DNA of 64,000 nt, taken from assembly GCA_029863175.1 (NCBI GenBank), contig JAOTVX010000017.1:1-64000 (forward strand), given 5' to 3'. The notes under the pieces were generated by a model that saw only the letters and a list, made by a program, of their open reading frames with translations, was not told the origin of the DNA and did no database searches. The DNA comes from Betaproteobacteria bacterium. Lineage in GTDB: Bacteria > Pseudomonadota > Gammaproteobacteria > Burkholderiales > SG8-41. The position numbers were made by a program, and so were the translations under genes. Positions 54,589 through 63,287 of the stretch are shown here, one piece after another (position 1 is the stretch's first letter; the number at the start of each line of letters is the position of its first letter).

Positions 54589-55388
54589 GGGCAGAAGAAA
54601 GTCGACCGTTGTCCCTGGCGGGTCTGTCTAATGGTCGTGCCGCAGCCAAAACACGGTTCACCGGCCCGGCCGTAGACCAGGAACTGGTCCTGGAAGTAGC
54701 CGGCCCGCCCGTCGCTCGCGACGTAATCGCGCAACGAGCTGCCTCCCGCCTGCAGGGCGAGTTCGAGCGTCTCACGGATTTTCACCGCGAGCAGCGCGCA
54801 ACGTGACGCGCTGAGCCGGCGGGCCCGGGTGCCCGGGTGGATTCGCGCGCGGAACAGCGCCTCGTTGGCGTAAATGTTTCCTACGCCGGCAACGACATGT
54901 CCGTCCATGAGGACAGGTTTAATGGCTGCACCGCGGCTACGTGTGACGCGATGCAGCCATGCGCCATTGAATTCCGGCGACAAGGGCTCGGGTCCGATGC
55001 GGGCGAGCAGGGCGTGCGTCAACGGGTTCCCCGGTTGCCACAAAACGAGCCCGAAGCGGCGCGGGTCGCGCAGCCGGACCACCGTGTCATTTTCCAGGAC
55101 CAGGTCGAAATGGTCATGCGCCATGACCGGCGCGGCTGTGTCCACGATCAACAGGCGGCCTGACATGCCCAGGTGCAGGATCAGCGTTCCGCTGCCGCAA
55201 TCGACGAGCAGATACTTGCCCCGCCGGTTGAGCGCCCGGACGGTGGTGCCGGTCACGAGTCGGGGCAACCGCCGCGGGACGCGGAAACGAAGGGCGTGGT
55301 TGCGAACGACTGCTGTCCGGATGCGCTGACCGACCAGCAGCGGCTCGAGCCCGCGGCGCGTCGTCTCGACTTCAGGCAGTTCCGGCAT
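54570..55388 (-). CDS. mutM: Formamidopyrimidine-DNA glycosylase
   Basis: 272 residues starting MPELPEVETTRRGL (catalytic Pro2 and Glu3). HLGMSGRL, the helix-two-turn-helix GVGNIYANEALF and the C-terminal zinc finger (CFGC ... CPRC) are present. It excises 8-oxoguanine. The start is 1 nt after the DUF4340 stop, so mutM is the last gene of the ABC-cluster operon here. Confidence 0.97.
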   Translation of the reverse strand: MPELPEVETTRRGLEPLLVGQRIRTAVVRNHALRFRVPRRLPRLVTGTTVRALNRRGKYLLVDCGSGTLILHLGMSGRLLIVDTAAPVMAHDHFDLVLENDTVVRLRDPRRFGLVLWQPGNPLTHALLARIGPEPLSPEFNGAWLHRVTRSRGAAIKPVLMDGHVVAGVGNIYANEALFRARIHPGTRARRLSASRCALLAVKIRETLELALQAGGSSLRDYVASDGRAGYFQDQFLVYGRAGEPCFGCGTTIRQTRQGQRSTFFCPRCQRS

Positions 55389-55389
55389 A

Positions 55390-56247
55390 TCACTTCTCGT
55401 CCACCCGCTCATTGCGGGCGGCTCCGGGCGGGGAGAGCAGGCGCTTTCCGACTTCGGCGACGAAGTGGTACTGCAGGCGCTGGTCCGACCGCAGCAGGAC
55501 GAGCTCCGGCTTGCGGCTGAGGATGCCCACCACCAGCGTTTGACCATTCTGAAGCTCCAGCCGCACGGCGTTCTGTGGTTCGCCTTGCTGGTGCGGCTCG
55601 ATGCGCAGCGCCGAGGCAAGGCGCCATTCGTCCACCCAGCGGTTGATCTCGTCCTGGCTCCAGTCCTGGGGCGCTGGGTCCAGGACCCAGCGGCCCTGCA
55701 CGTTCGTCACGGTGAACCCGGGCGGCACGATGCGGACCGGCGCTTCGCCCGGGGCGAGCAGGCGCCGGCTCGCCAGCGCCTCGGGCCGGGTCGGCAGGGC
55801 CAGCCCATAGCGCGTCGAAAGTGCGTAGACCGCGTCGCCGGTAAGCACGTACTGTTCGTGCGAGAGTTCGTTGACAAGGCCGAAGTCGAAGGGCTGGCTG
55901 TCGATGATGAGACGGGCTTGCGGCCGCTCCAGATTGAAGCGGGCGAGGTCCTTCGCCGAAAACCGATGGGCGGTCCGTGCCTGCAGGACCGCGAGCAGGC
56001 GCTGCACCATGAACTCGTCGGCGCGAGCGGCAAATGGGGCAACGAGGAACCAGGTGCCCTGTTTCTTGTCGAGCACGATCGTCGCCACGCCGGGCCGCTC
56101 GATGCGCACCGCCATCGCAGCCGCAGGCGTGAGCGTGGACACGGCGTGCTCTCCCGGCGCGTCGGCTGGGGGCCGCAGGTACACGAATGCCCCAACGATG
56201 GCCACCCCGAGGAGCAGCGCCATGTTCAACCAGAACGACTGTTTCAT
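55390..56247 (-). CDS. DUF4340 domain protein
   Basis: 285 residues: a transmembrane helix near the N-terminus (FWLNMALLLGVAIVGAFVYL) and a periplasmic DUF4340 domain with NLERPQARLIIDSQPFDFGLVNELSHEQYVLTGDAVYALS. DUF4340 proteins are often encoded with GldG-like ABC components, as here. The start at 56247 overlaps the GldG-like stop (ATGA). Function unknown. Confidence 0.8.
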   Translation of the reverse strand: MKQSFWLNMALLLGVAIVGAFVYLRPPADAPGEHAVSTLTPAAAMAVRIERPGVATIVLDKKQGTWFLVAPFAARADEFMVQRLLAVLQARTAHRFSAKDLARFNLERPQARLIIDSQPFDFGLVNELSHEQYVLTGDAVYALSTRYGLALPTRPEALASRRLLAPGEAPVRIVPPGFTVTNVQGRWVLDPAPQDWSQDEINRWVDEWRLASALRIEPHQQGEPQNAVRLELQNGQTLVVGILSRKPELVLLRSDQRLQYHFVAEVGKRLLSPPGAARNERVDEK

Positions 56248-57605
56248 CTTTTGCGCCGGCGCCACCAGATCACCGCACCCGTGATCACGAAGGCGAAGGG
56301 CAGGACGAAGAGGAAGCTGAAGGCAATGAGGTAGAGTGCGAACTGGCCCATCTCCAGCCGGCTGTCGGCGCTCGCTCGCGGCTGGATCGTGATGAGGTCA
56401 TCGTCGCCCACGAGCCAGTTGGCGAGGTTGACGCCGAGATCGAGGTTGCCGCCGTTGCCGACGTAGGTGTTCGACAGGAAACTCGCATTTCCGAACACCG
56501 CAATCCGCTGCGCTTTATCGTTGACCGTGCGTTCGAGCGCGACAGCAATCGTTACCGGACCGGGGATGTCGCGGTTGTTGTCGAAGGCCAGGGCGCCGTC
56601 GACGCTGCCGGTCTCGACCCAGCCGCGCGGGGCCACCTCCACCAACGGAGTGGCGCGCCATTCGTCGCTCTCGATGGTCCCGATCTCTCGCGAATACGGG
56701 AACAGCGTGTTGAGATTGAGGGTCGCGGTGACCGCGTGCGGACTGTAGCCGGCGGTGGTTCCGACCGCGAATGCGGGCGACGCCCCGAAATCCTCCGTCG
56801 CCCGGGGGTCGACCACGACACCTGGCATGAGCACGAGGCCGAGCTCCTCCGCAACGGGTTGAAATCCGCGCAATGGCTCGGGATCGATGAGCCAGAGCAG
56901 GTTGCCGCCGTCCGCCAGGTACCGCCTTATCTTCTGCACCTCTGCCGCCGTTACCCCCGTCTGCGGACTCGCGATCAGCAGCAGCGCCGCGTTGGCCGGC
57001 ATCTCTTGCGCCGTGGCAAGGTTGACGCTGTTGACGCGGAATCCCTTCTGCACGAGCTGGCGGCCGAAATCGCCCAGATCGTGGTTGGCAACGCCAATCA
57101 ACTTGCGCTCGCCATGCCCATCGAGCCAGAGCACCAGCCGTTCCGCGCCCCGCGCCAGCCGCATCAGCAGATTGACGAACGCCTGCTCGGTGAACTCGGT
57201 AAGGTGCTCGGTGCGCCGCTTGTATTCCACCACGAGCTCGACCGGCGCACGCACGCCGGCGGCCGCCGCGGCCTTGGGACGTTCGCGCGGGTCCACAAGC
57301 GTTAGCGACAGACTGGGCACGATGCGCTGATACGGACGCAGGAAATTCTCGATCCGACGATGCACATTGTCGCCACGCGTGTCCTTGGCCATCGCGTACG
57401 CGGTAATCCGGACCGGCGCGTCGAGCCGCCCCAGCACATCCAGGGTGGTGGCCGAAAGCGTATTGCGACCAGCCTGCGTCAGATCACGCTCGACGCGGTG
57501 CTCGTGCGCCAGGTAGGCGAGGAGCGTCACGAGCGCGACCAGCAGCACCGCGAACAAGCCGTCGTGGACGAACAGCTGCAAACGGCGCCCGCGCGGAAAG
57601 CTCAT
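56244..57605 (-). CDS. GldG-like ABC transport auxiliary protein
   Basis: 453 residues with a transmembrane helix at each end (about 15-32 and 425-446) and a large periplasmic region between. Segments such as TLSATTLDVLGRLDAPVRITAYA, DPRERPKAAAAAGVRAP, and LLLIASPQTGVTAAEVQKIRRYLADGGNLLWLIDPE are typical of GldG/DUF4350-like proteins. It is the partner of the permease and ATPase upstream. Confidence 0.83.
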   Translation of the reverse strand: MSFPRGRRLQLFVHDGLFAVLLVALVTLLAYLAHEHRVERDLTQAGRNTLSATTLDVLGRLDAPVRITAYAMAKDTRGDNVHRRIENFLRPYQRIVPSLSLTLVDPRERPKAAAAAGVRAPVELVVEYKRRTEHLTEFTEQAFVNLLMRLARGAERLVLWLDGHGERKLIGVANHDLGDFGRQLVQKGFRVNSVNLATAQEMPANAALLLIASPQTGVTAAEVQKIRRYLADGGNLLWLIDPEPLRGFQPVAEELGLVLMPGVVVDPRATEDFGASPAFAVGTTAGYSPHAVTATLNLNTLFPYSREIGTIESDEWRATPLVEVAPRGWVETGSVDGALAFDNNRDIPGPVTIAVALERTVNDKAQRIAVFGNASFLSNTYVGNGGNLDLGVNLANWLVGDDDLITIQPRASADSRLEMGQFALYLIAFSFLFVLPFAFVITGAVIWWRRRKR

Positions 57606-58376
57606 TTACCCTCTCAGGCGCTGCGCATCGAGCTGGCGCGCTGCCAGCGCCAGGAAAAACACGACCACGAGGAGCGAGCAGGCGACTGCGTAGGTGTCGA
57701 GCACGCCTTTGGCGAAAGGTTCGAAGTTCTTGATGGGGGACAGCACCTGGGCGAGGCTGGCGGCCAGCAACCAGCCGCGCGTGCGCAGGCCCTCACCCGC
57801 AGCCTCGCCCGCCAGCATCATCACCAGCAGCGCCGCAAAGGAGCCCACGGCGGCGGCAACGGGGTGCACCGTCAAGCACGAGATGAACAGGCTTACGGCG
57901 GCGAAGCTCGCTGCCAGCAGCGCGAGACCGGCGACGAGCCCCGCGAGCAGGCCATAGTCGATGCTCGTCGCCGCGGCGAGCGACAACGGCATGAGCGCCG
58001 TGAGCGCGACGATCAGCAGCAGAAATACGAACAGGCCGAGAAATTTGCCAAGCACGATCTGGGTCATGGAAACCGGTGCCGAAACGATCAGCACCATGGT
58101 CTGGTTGCGGCGTTCTTCCGCGATGAGGCGCATGGCGAGGAGGGGCACTGAGAACAGCAACACGCCCGCAGCGGTGCCGAACACCGGCGCTGCCACGAGC
58201 TCGGTCGCGCCCGGCGGGCTCGCGAGCCGCGCGAGCTGTGACTGCAGTTGCAGGAAATCGTCGAGCCGGCGCAGGAAAACATAGCCGACCATGATTTGCG
58301 TGACGGTGAGCACGACCCACGCCAGCGGCGAGGCGAACAGCGACCGGAGCTCTTTCCCCGCAATCGTAAGAATCAT
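57606..58376 (-). CDS. ABC-2 type permease (GldF-like)
   Basis: 256 residues with six transmembrane helices: MILTIAGKELRSLFASPLAWVVLTVTQIMVGYVFL at the start and LLVVVFFLALAARQLDAQRLRG at the end. RLIAEERRNQTMVLIVSAPVSMTQIVLGKFLG is typical for the GldF/NosY type. The stop is directly followed by the GldG-like start. Confidence 0.87.
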   Translation of the reverse strand: MILTIAGKELRSLFASPLAWVVLTVTQIMVGYVFLRRLDDFLQLQSQLARLASPPGATELVAAPVFGTAAGVLLFSVPLLAMRLIAEERRNQTMVLIVSAPVSMTQIVLGKFLGLFVFLLLIVALTALMPLSLAAATSIDYGLLAGLVAGLALLAASFAAVSLFISCLTVHPVAAAVGSFAALLVMMLAGEAAGEGLRTRGWLLAASLAQVLSPIKNFEPFAKGVLDTYAVACSLLVVVFFLALAARQLDAQRLRG

Positions 58377-58390
58377 TCAAAAACTCCCTA

Positions 58391-58483
58391 CCGCAAAGAC
58401 GCGAAGGCGCAAAGGGAACGTGAAGAATGCTAGGTATAGATTCTCTTTGCGAGTCCCCTGCGTCTTTGCGCCTTTGCGGTGAT
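58391..58483 (+). repeat. Palindrome with 8-bp tandem arms (CGCAAAGG family)
   Basis: The left arm (58391-58415) has units CGCAAAGA, CGCGAAGG, CGCAAAGG; the right arm (58444-58483) is the inverted form, containing CTTTGCGC and CTTTGCGG, with partial decay in the inner part. It lies between the ATPase and permease genes of the ABC cluster and separates them by 109 bp, whereas the other genes of the cluster touch. Confidence 0.8.
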
Positions 58484-58485
58484 AA

Positions 58486-59442
58486 TTACGCATCATCTTC
58501 GCGGCGGGTCAGGTTCACGAAAACTTCCTCCAGGCTGTTTTGCGCTGGCGCGATGCGATAGAGCTGCCAGTCGCTGGTGGCGGCGTGGCTCACCAGCTGA
58601 TCGGTCGGATCGTCGCCCGGGGAGAACTGGATCCGGAAGAGGGTCTCCTCTTCCCGCTCGACGGCGGTGACGCCCGGCACGGTCGCGAGCTCCACGAGCG
58701 CGGGCGGACGCCGCAGTCCAAGCACGATCGTGGCGCCACGCTCGTGCTGCTTGAGCGCGGCGATGGTGTCACTGTAAACGATGTTGCCGTGGTGCATGAT
58801 CTGGACCCGGTCGCAGAGCATTTCCACCTCCGGCAGAATATGGGTGGAGAGGATCACGCTGTGGCGGCCGCCGAGCTCGCGGATCAGAGCCCGGATTTCA
58901 CGGATCTGGTTCGGATCAAGGCCAACGGTGGGCTCATCGAGGATCACGACGTCCGGGGCGTGCACGATCGCCTGCGCGATGCCGACGCGCTGCTGGTAGC
59001 CCTTGGACAGCGTGCCGATCAGCTTGGCGCCGACTTTGGCCAGCCCGCAGCGTTGCCGCGCCCGGGCAACCGCGTCACTCAACATTGCGCGCGGCACGCG
59101 ATGGAGCCGGGCGGCCAGCCGGAGATACTCGTCCACCGTCAATTCCCGATATAACGGCGGCACCTCGGGCAGGTAGCCGAAACGCGCCTTGGCGGCGGTC
59201 GGCTTCTCGAGCAGGTCGATGCCGCAGATGCTGACCGCGCCGTGCGTGGGGGCGAGATTGCCCGTCAGCATCTGCATGGTGGTGGTCTTGCCGGCCCCAT
59301 TCGGCCCGAGAAAGCCGAGCACCTCACCACGTCGAAGTTCGAGCGTGATGTTGTTCACCGCGACGCGGCCGCCAAAACTGCGGGTCAATCCACGCGCGGA
59401 AATAGTGTAAGCGGGATCCTGTTCCGGCATCGTGGCGCTCAA
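58486..59442 (-). CDS. ABC transporter ATP-binding protein (GldA/NosF-like)
   Basis: 318 residues: Walker A GPNGAGKTTTMQML, Q-loop, signature LSKGYQQRVGIAQAI, Walker B DVVILDEPTVGLDP, His switch STHIL. The C-terminal extension (about 225-318) is typical of the GldA class. It pairs with the permease and GldG-like protein downstream. Two in-frame Met codons (1 and 5) are possible starts. Confidence 0.92.
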   Translation of the reverse strand: MSATMPEQDPAYTISARGLTRSFGGRVAVNNITLELRRGEVLGFLGPNGAGKTTTMQMLTGNLAPTHGAVSICGIDLLEKPTAAKARFGYLPEVPPLYRELTVDEYLRLAARLHRVPRAMLSDAVARARQRCGLAKVGAKLIGTLSKGYQQRVGIAQAIVHAPDVVILDEPTVGLDPNQIREIRALIRELGGRHSVILSTHILPEVEMLCDRVQIMHHGNIVYSDTIAALKQHERGATIVLGLRRPPALVELATVPGVTAVEREEETLFRIQFSPGDDPTDQLVSHAATSDWQLYRIAPAQNSLEEVFVNLTRREDDA

Positions 59443-59564
59443 TGATACACGCCGGGAGTATCTCTTGTGGCGCGCGCAAAAAATACCTAATATGTCACGG
59501 TTTATGAAGCAATCGGCCTCGCCGCTCTGCCACTGACCGCCCCGCCGCGGGGCTGCTCCGTCTC

Positions 59565-61316
59565 ATGACCCCTTATCGCTTCCTGGCTTTGTCGCTATGC
59601 GCAACACTGGCTGCGTGCGCGCAGCAACCGCCCCACGAGGAGGCGGGTGCGCCTGGCGCGGATGGCGCGCAGGCGCTGCCAAGGGTCGTGACGGCGAAGC
59701 CCGACGCACGCAAGTTGCCCCTTCCGGACGTCGAGCTCAATGAAGAGCTGCTTTACAAGTTAATGCTTGCGGAGATCGCCGTGCAGCGTGGCCAGCCGCA
59801 CGTGGCGGTACCGGCCTATCTCGAACTGGCCCGGGATACGCGCGATCCGAGGATCGCGCAGCGTGCCACCGAGGTGGCATGGAACGCACGTTTTCAATCC
59901 GCGGCGCTTGAGGCGGCCACCATCTGGCTGCAGGTCGACCCGAAATCGACACGGGCGCGCCAGATCATCGCGGCGCTGCTGGTGAATCAGGCGAAGCTTG
60001 CCGAGGCGCAGCCGCACCTCGAAGAATGGCTGGCTGCCGATCGCGAAAACGTCGGACGGAGCTTCCTCCAGCTGAACGTTCTGCTCGCGCGCCACAAGGA
60101 CAAGCCCGGCGTGCTGCAGCTCATGCGCGGGCTCGCTGCGCAATATCCGGACGTGCCGGAGGCGCGGCTGGCCGTGGCGCAAGCGGCGTGGAACGCGAAA
60201 GACGAGCAATTGGCTCTGAAGGAAGCGCGCGCCGCGCTGAAGTTCAGGCCGGACTGGGAGATTGCTGCGCTCTTCGTCGCACAAGTGCTGCAGCGCCGCT
60301 CGGACGACGAGGCGATTCAGTACCTCGGCGGATATCTCGAAGCGTATCCCAAAGCGCGCGACGTGCGCCTTAACTATGTGCGGCTGCTGGTCAACGTAAA
60401 GCGTTATGCAGAGGCGCGCCAGCAATTCGAGGTACTGGTAAGGGAGTATCCGCAAAATGCGGAAGTCAGCATGGCGGTCGCGCTGCTTGCGGTACAGGCC
60501 AAAGACTACGACGCGGCCGAGGCGCAGTTGAAACGGGTGCTCGAGCTCGATTACAAGGATCCCGATGCCGCGCGGCTCTACCTTGGCCAGGTGAACGAGG
60601 AACGCCAGCGCTTCGACGCGGCGCTGAAGTGGTACTCGAGCGTCAACCCGGGCGGACAATACATCAACGCCCAGGGCCGCTATGCAGGGGTCCTTGCCAA
60701 GCAAGGCAAGCTTGCTGAGGCGCGCCAGCACCTGCAGCAGGTGACCGCGCACAGCAATCGCGAGCGCGTTCAGCTCACGCAGGCCGAGGCGCAGCTGTTG
60801 CGCGAGGCGAACGCCTATCAGGAGGCGTTCGATGTCTTGGGCCGGGCGCTGGAAAAGATGCCCAACACACCGGACCTGCTGTATGACTACGCGATGGCGG
60901 CGGAGAAGGTCGATCGTATCGATGTCGTCGAGGCCAACCTGCGCAAGCTCATTAAGATCCAGCCCGACCACGCGCATGCCTACAATGCCCTGGGTTACAC
61001 GCTCGCGGACCGCAACCAGCGTGTCGAGGAGGCGCACGACCTGATTCGGGCCGCGCTCAAGCTCTCGCCCGATGACCCATTCATCATGGACAGCATGGGT
61101 TGGGTGCTCTACCGAATGGGCCGTAGCGAAGAGGGCCTCGAGTATTTGCAGAGGGCGTACCGGCAGCGCCCCGATGCGGAAATCGCTGCGCACCTCGGCG
61201 AAGTGCTGTGGGCGCTGGGGCGGCGCGAGGAAGCTCGCCGCATCTGGGACGGGGCGCTGAAGGACCACCCGAAGAACGAGGCCCTGCAGAAAGCCGTCAA
61301 GCGCTTCCTGCCCTAG
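59565..61316 (+). CDS. TPR-repeat lipoprotein
   Basis: 583 residues: a lipoprotein signal (FLALSLCATLAACAQQ, lipobox LAAC), then about 12-14 tetratricopeptide repeats to the end (for example ARLAVAQAAWNAKDEQLALKEARAAL and HAYNALGYTLADRNQRVEEAHDLI). It is the betaproteobacterial protein commonly encoded just before lolB. The stop TAG is the start of a palindromic repeat. Confidence 0.9.
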   Translation: MTPYRFLALSLCATLAACAQQPPHEEAGAPGADGAQALPRVVTAKPDARKLPLPDVELNEELLYKLMLAEIAVQRGQPHVAVPAYLELARDTRDPRIAQRATEVAWNARFQSAALEAATIWLQVDPKSTRARQIIAALLVNQAKLAEAQPHLEEWLAADRENVGRSFLQLNVLLARHKDKPGVLQLMRGLAAQYPDVPEARLAVAQAAWNAKDEQLALKEARAALKFRPDWEIAALFVAQVLQRRSDDEAIQYLGGYLEAYPKARDVRLNYVRLLVNVKRYAEARQQFEVLVREYPQNAEVSMAVALLAVQAKDYDAAEAQLKRVLELDYKDPDAARLYLGQVNEERQRFDAALKWYSSVNPGGQYINAQGRYAGVLAKQGKLAEARQHLQQVTAHSNRERVQLTQAEAQLLREANAYQEAFDVLGRALEKMPNTPDLLYDYAMAAEKVDRIDVVEANLRKLIKIQPDHAHAYNALGYTLADRNQRVEEAHDLIRAALKLSPDDPFIMDSMGWVLYRMGRSEEGLEYLQRAYRQRPDAEIAAHLGEVLWALGRREEARRIWDGALKDHPKNEALQKAVKRFLP

Positions 61317-61349
61317 GAATTTGTCGGGCCTTGGACGACAGATTCCTTA
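61314..61349 (+). repeat. TAGGA-type hairpin repeat overlapping the TPR-gene stop
   Basis: TAGGAATTTGTCGGGC (61314-61329) with CGACAGATTCCTTA (61336-61349); one G-T wobble in the stem and a loop of about 9 nt. The first TAG is the stop codon of the preceding gene. Confidence 0.65.
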
Positions 61350-61422
61350 AAGAGGCCCGGAGGACAGCAAGAAATCGGCGGCCGCTCGGAGCTGCGCGCC
61401 TGCCGGGGTGTTCACACGTCTT

Positions 61423-61983
61423 ATGACCTCGCTCAGGCTTTGCGCCACGCTGGTCGCGGCAACGCTCATCGCCGGTTGCGCGGCGCTTGCGCCGCCGGCC
61501 CGCGCGCCCGTCACGCCGGTGCCTTTCGATCTAATCGGGCGCGTTGCAGTGAGCTACGATGGCCGGGCGTTCTCCTCGAACGTGCGCTGGCATCACCTCT
61601 CGGCGCGTGACGAACTCTGGTTGATGACACCCGCAGGCCAGACGCTCGCGCACATCGTCAGCGATGGCGAAGGGGCCACGCTGACGGGTGCGGATCGCAG
61701 CCAATACAGCGCCGCGGACGTCGAAAGCCTCACGCGGCAGGGGCTCGGGTGGGAATTGCCGCTGACACACCTTGGCTGGTGGGTGCGGGGCGAAGCCGCA
61801 CCGGGCACAACGGCGCAGAACATCGAGCGCGATGAGCGCGCGCGGCTTGTCGGGCTTACCCAGGACGGCTGGCACATTACGCTGGTGCCAGACCCTTTGA
61901 TCGAAAATGACCGCCTGCCGCGCCGGCTGGAGCTGGCGGACGGCAGGCACGTGATCCGTCTGGTGATCGACGGCTGGCGCTAG
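61423..61983 (+). CDS. lolB: Outer-membrane lipoprotein receptor LolB
   Basis: 186 residues: lipobox LIAGC, then the LolB fold with PFDLIGRVAVSYDGRAFSSNVRWHH, DELWLMTPAGQTLA and the exposed WELPLTHLGWWVRG segment. It inserts lipoproteins into the outer membrane. The ATG at 61423 gives a compact signal peptide; a GTG at 61408 is in frame. It precedes ispE as usual. Confidence 0.94.
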   Translation: MTSLRLCATLVAATLIAGCAALAPPARAPVTPVPFDLIGRVAVSYDGRAFSSNVRWHHLSARDELWLMTPAGQTLAHIVSDGEGATLTGADRSQYSAADVESLTRQGLGWELPLTHLGWWVRGEAAPGTTAQNIERDERARLVGLTQDGWHITLVPDPLIENDRLPRRLELADGRHVIRLVIDGWR

Positions 61984-62014
61984 GATTTTGCCGGCCTCCA
62001 TCCAGCAAAATCCA
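61981..62014 (+). repeat. TAGGA-type hairpin repeat overlapping the lolB stop
   Basis: TAGGATTTTGCCGGC (61981-61995) with GCAAAATCC (62005-62013): a perfect 9-bp outer stem, the inner part decayed. TAG is the lolB stop. Confidence 0.6.
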
Positions 62015-62149
62015 TATAACAACCGTCGGCCGACCTTAAATGAATCCTGACGAAACCCGCCTTGTACGCTTGCGATCGGGGATGAGAGTCGGAGAAATTT
62101 TGGGTTGTGAGGGGCCGATCCATGCCATGTTCCGACGGATCGTGTTTCC
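62015..62149. other. Gene-free stretch between two hairpins
   Basis: About 135 bases between lolB and ispE without a supported gene. The short frames here have no family or ribosome binding site. No clear promoter seen. Confidence 0.4.
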
Positions 62150-62187
62150 TAAGGAGTTTGTCCCGCAAATGCGAGGCAAACTCCTAG
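62150..62187 (-). repeat. TAGGA-type hairpin repeat (inverted) before ispE
   Basis: TAAGGAGTTTGTCCCGC (62150-62166) with GCGAGGCAAACTCCTAG (62171-62187), two mismatches or wobbles, loop AAAT. It reads TAGGAG on the minus strand, so it is inverted relative to the copies that overlap stop codons. It ends 4 nt before the ispE ATG and occupies the ribosome-binding region. Confidence 0.65.
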
Positions 62188-62191
62188 CGGC

Positions 62192-63031
62192 ATGAGCGAC
62201 TCGCACGCCTACCCGGCGCCGGGCAAGCTCAACCTCATGTTGCGCGTGGTAGGCCGGCGCGCGGACGGCTATCACCTGCTGCAGACGGTGTTGCGTCTCA
62301 TCGATTACGGCGACACGCTACGTTTCCGGGTGCGCGACGATTCGGTGATTGCGCGCGCGAATGAAATCGACGGTATTCCGGCCGCGGACGACCTTGCGGT
62401 GCGCGCGGCGCTTTTGCTCCAGCGCGCGACGGGCACGCGGTTGGGCGCCGATATCACACTCGAGAAGCGACTGCCGTTTGGCGGCGGGCTTGGGGGCGGG
62501 AGCTCGGACGCGGCGACCGTGTTGCTCGCGTTGAACCAACTGTGGGAAACACGGCTCACGCGTGCCCGGTTGCTCGAGCTGGGGCTCGAGCTCGGAGCGG
62601 ACGTGCCGTTCTTCGTGCGGGGGGAAAACGCTCTGGCCGAGGGCATCGGCGAGCGCCTTCAGCCGCTGGCGCTCCCGCCCGCCTGGTATCTGGTCCTGAC
62701 CCCGCCGGTGGCCGTGCCAACCGCCCGGATCTTCACCCATCCCGAATTGAAACGGGATTCAAAACCTATTAAAATGCAACGCTTTTCGGTCGAGCTGGCG
62801 GGCAACGACCTGGAATCGGTCGTGTGCCGGGAATACCCTGAGGTGGCACAGAATCTGGATTGGCTGAGACGGGCCGCACCGGCATGGGTGACGGGCAGCG
62901 GGGCATGTGTATTCGCCGCGTTCGAGACCGAAGGCGTGGCGCGCGAGGTGTGGGGGCGGACGCCCGCAGGCATGCAGGGATTCATTGCGCAGGGTCTGGC
63001 ACGGCACCCGCTGCAAGACCTGGCTCGCTAG
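62192..63031 (+). CDS. ispE: 4-diphosphocytidyl-2-C-methyl-D-erythritol kinase
   Basis: 279 residues, a GHMP kinase of the non-mevalonate isoprenoid pathway. APGKLNLML-type start (PAPGKLNLMLRVVGRRADGYHLL), the ATP loop LPFGGGLGGGSSDAAT and GADVPFFVRG are diagnostic. The stop TAG begins a degenerate copy of the hairpin repeat. Confidence 0.96.
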   Translation: MSDSHAYPAPGKLNLMLRVVGRRADGYHLLQTVLRLIDYGDTLRFRVRDDSVIARANEIDGIPAADDLAVRAALLLQRATGTRLGADITLEKRLPFGGGLGGGSSDAATVLLALNQLWETRLTRARLLELGLELGADVPFFVRGENALAEGIGERLQPLALPPAWYLVLTPPVAVPTARIFTHPELKRDSKPIKMQRFSVELAGNDLESVVCREYPEVAQNLDWLRRAAPAWVTGSGACVFAAFETEGVAREVWGRTPAGMQGFIAQGLARHPLQDLAR

Positions 63032-63063
63032 GAATCTGCCGGGGCATGGCCGTCAATTTCCTT
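63029..63063 (+). repeat. Degenerate TAGGA-type repeat overlapping the ispE stop
   Basis: TAGGAATCTGCCGGGGC (63029-63045) followed by GGCCGTCAATTTCCTT (63048-63063). Arm order and spacing match the family but several pairs are lost. Confidence 0.45.
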
Positions 63064-63125
63064 GGCGGATACGGGATTCGGGCGGGCGACGTTCAGGCGG
63101 ACCGTCTGCCCTGATAGAGCGCTGT

Positions 63126-63202
63126 TGGGGAGTCGCCAAGCTGGTTAAGGCACCGGATTTTGATTCCGGCATGCGAAGGTTCGAATCCTTCCTCCCCAGC
63201 CA
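63126..63202 (+). tRNA. tRNA-Gln (anticodon UUG)
   Basis: A 77-nt cloverleaf: acceptor TGGGGAG (63126-63132) with CTCCCCA (63192-63198), discriminator G and encoded CCA (63200-63202). The anticodon stem CCGGA/TCCGG encloses TTTTGAT with anticodon TTG. The T-arm has GGTTCGAATCC. Position between ispE and prs is standard in betaproteobacteria. Confidence 0.97.
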
Positions 63203-63287
63203 AACTGTTCGACGTGGCGTCGCCTAGCGCTGCCCACGCGGTGGTTCCGACCGGATCGGGACGTTGCAGGCGTGCAGAGGTGAAAGC

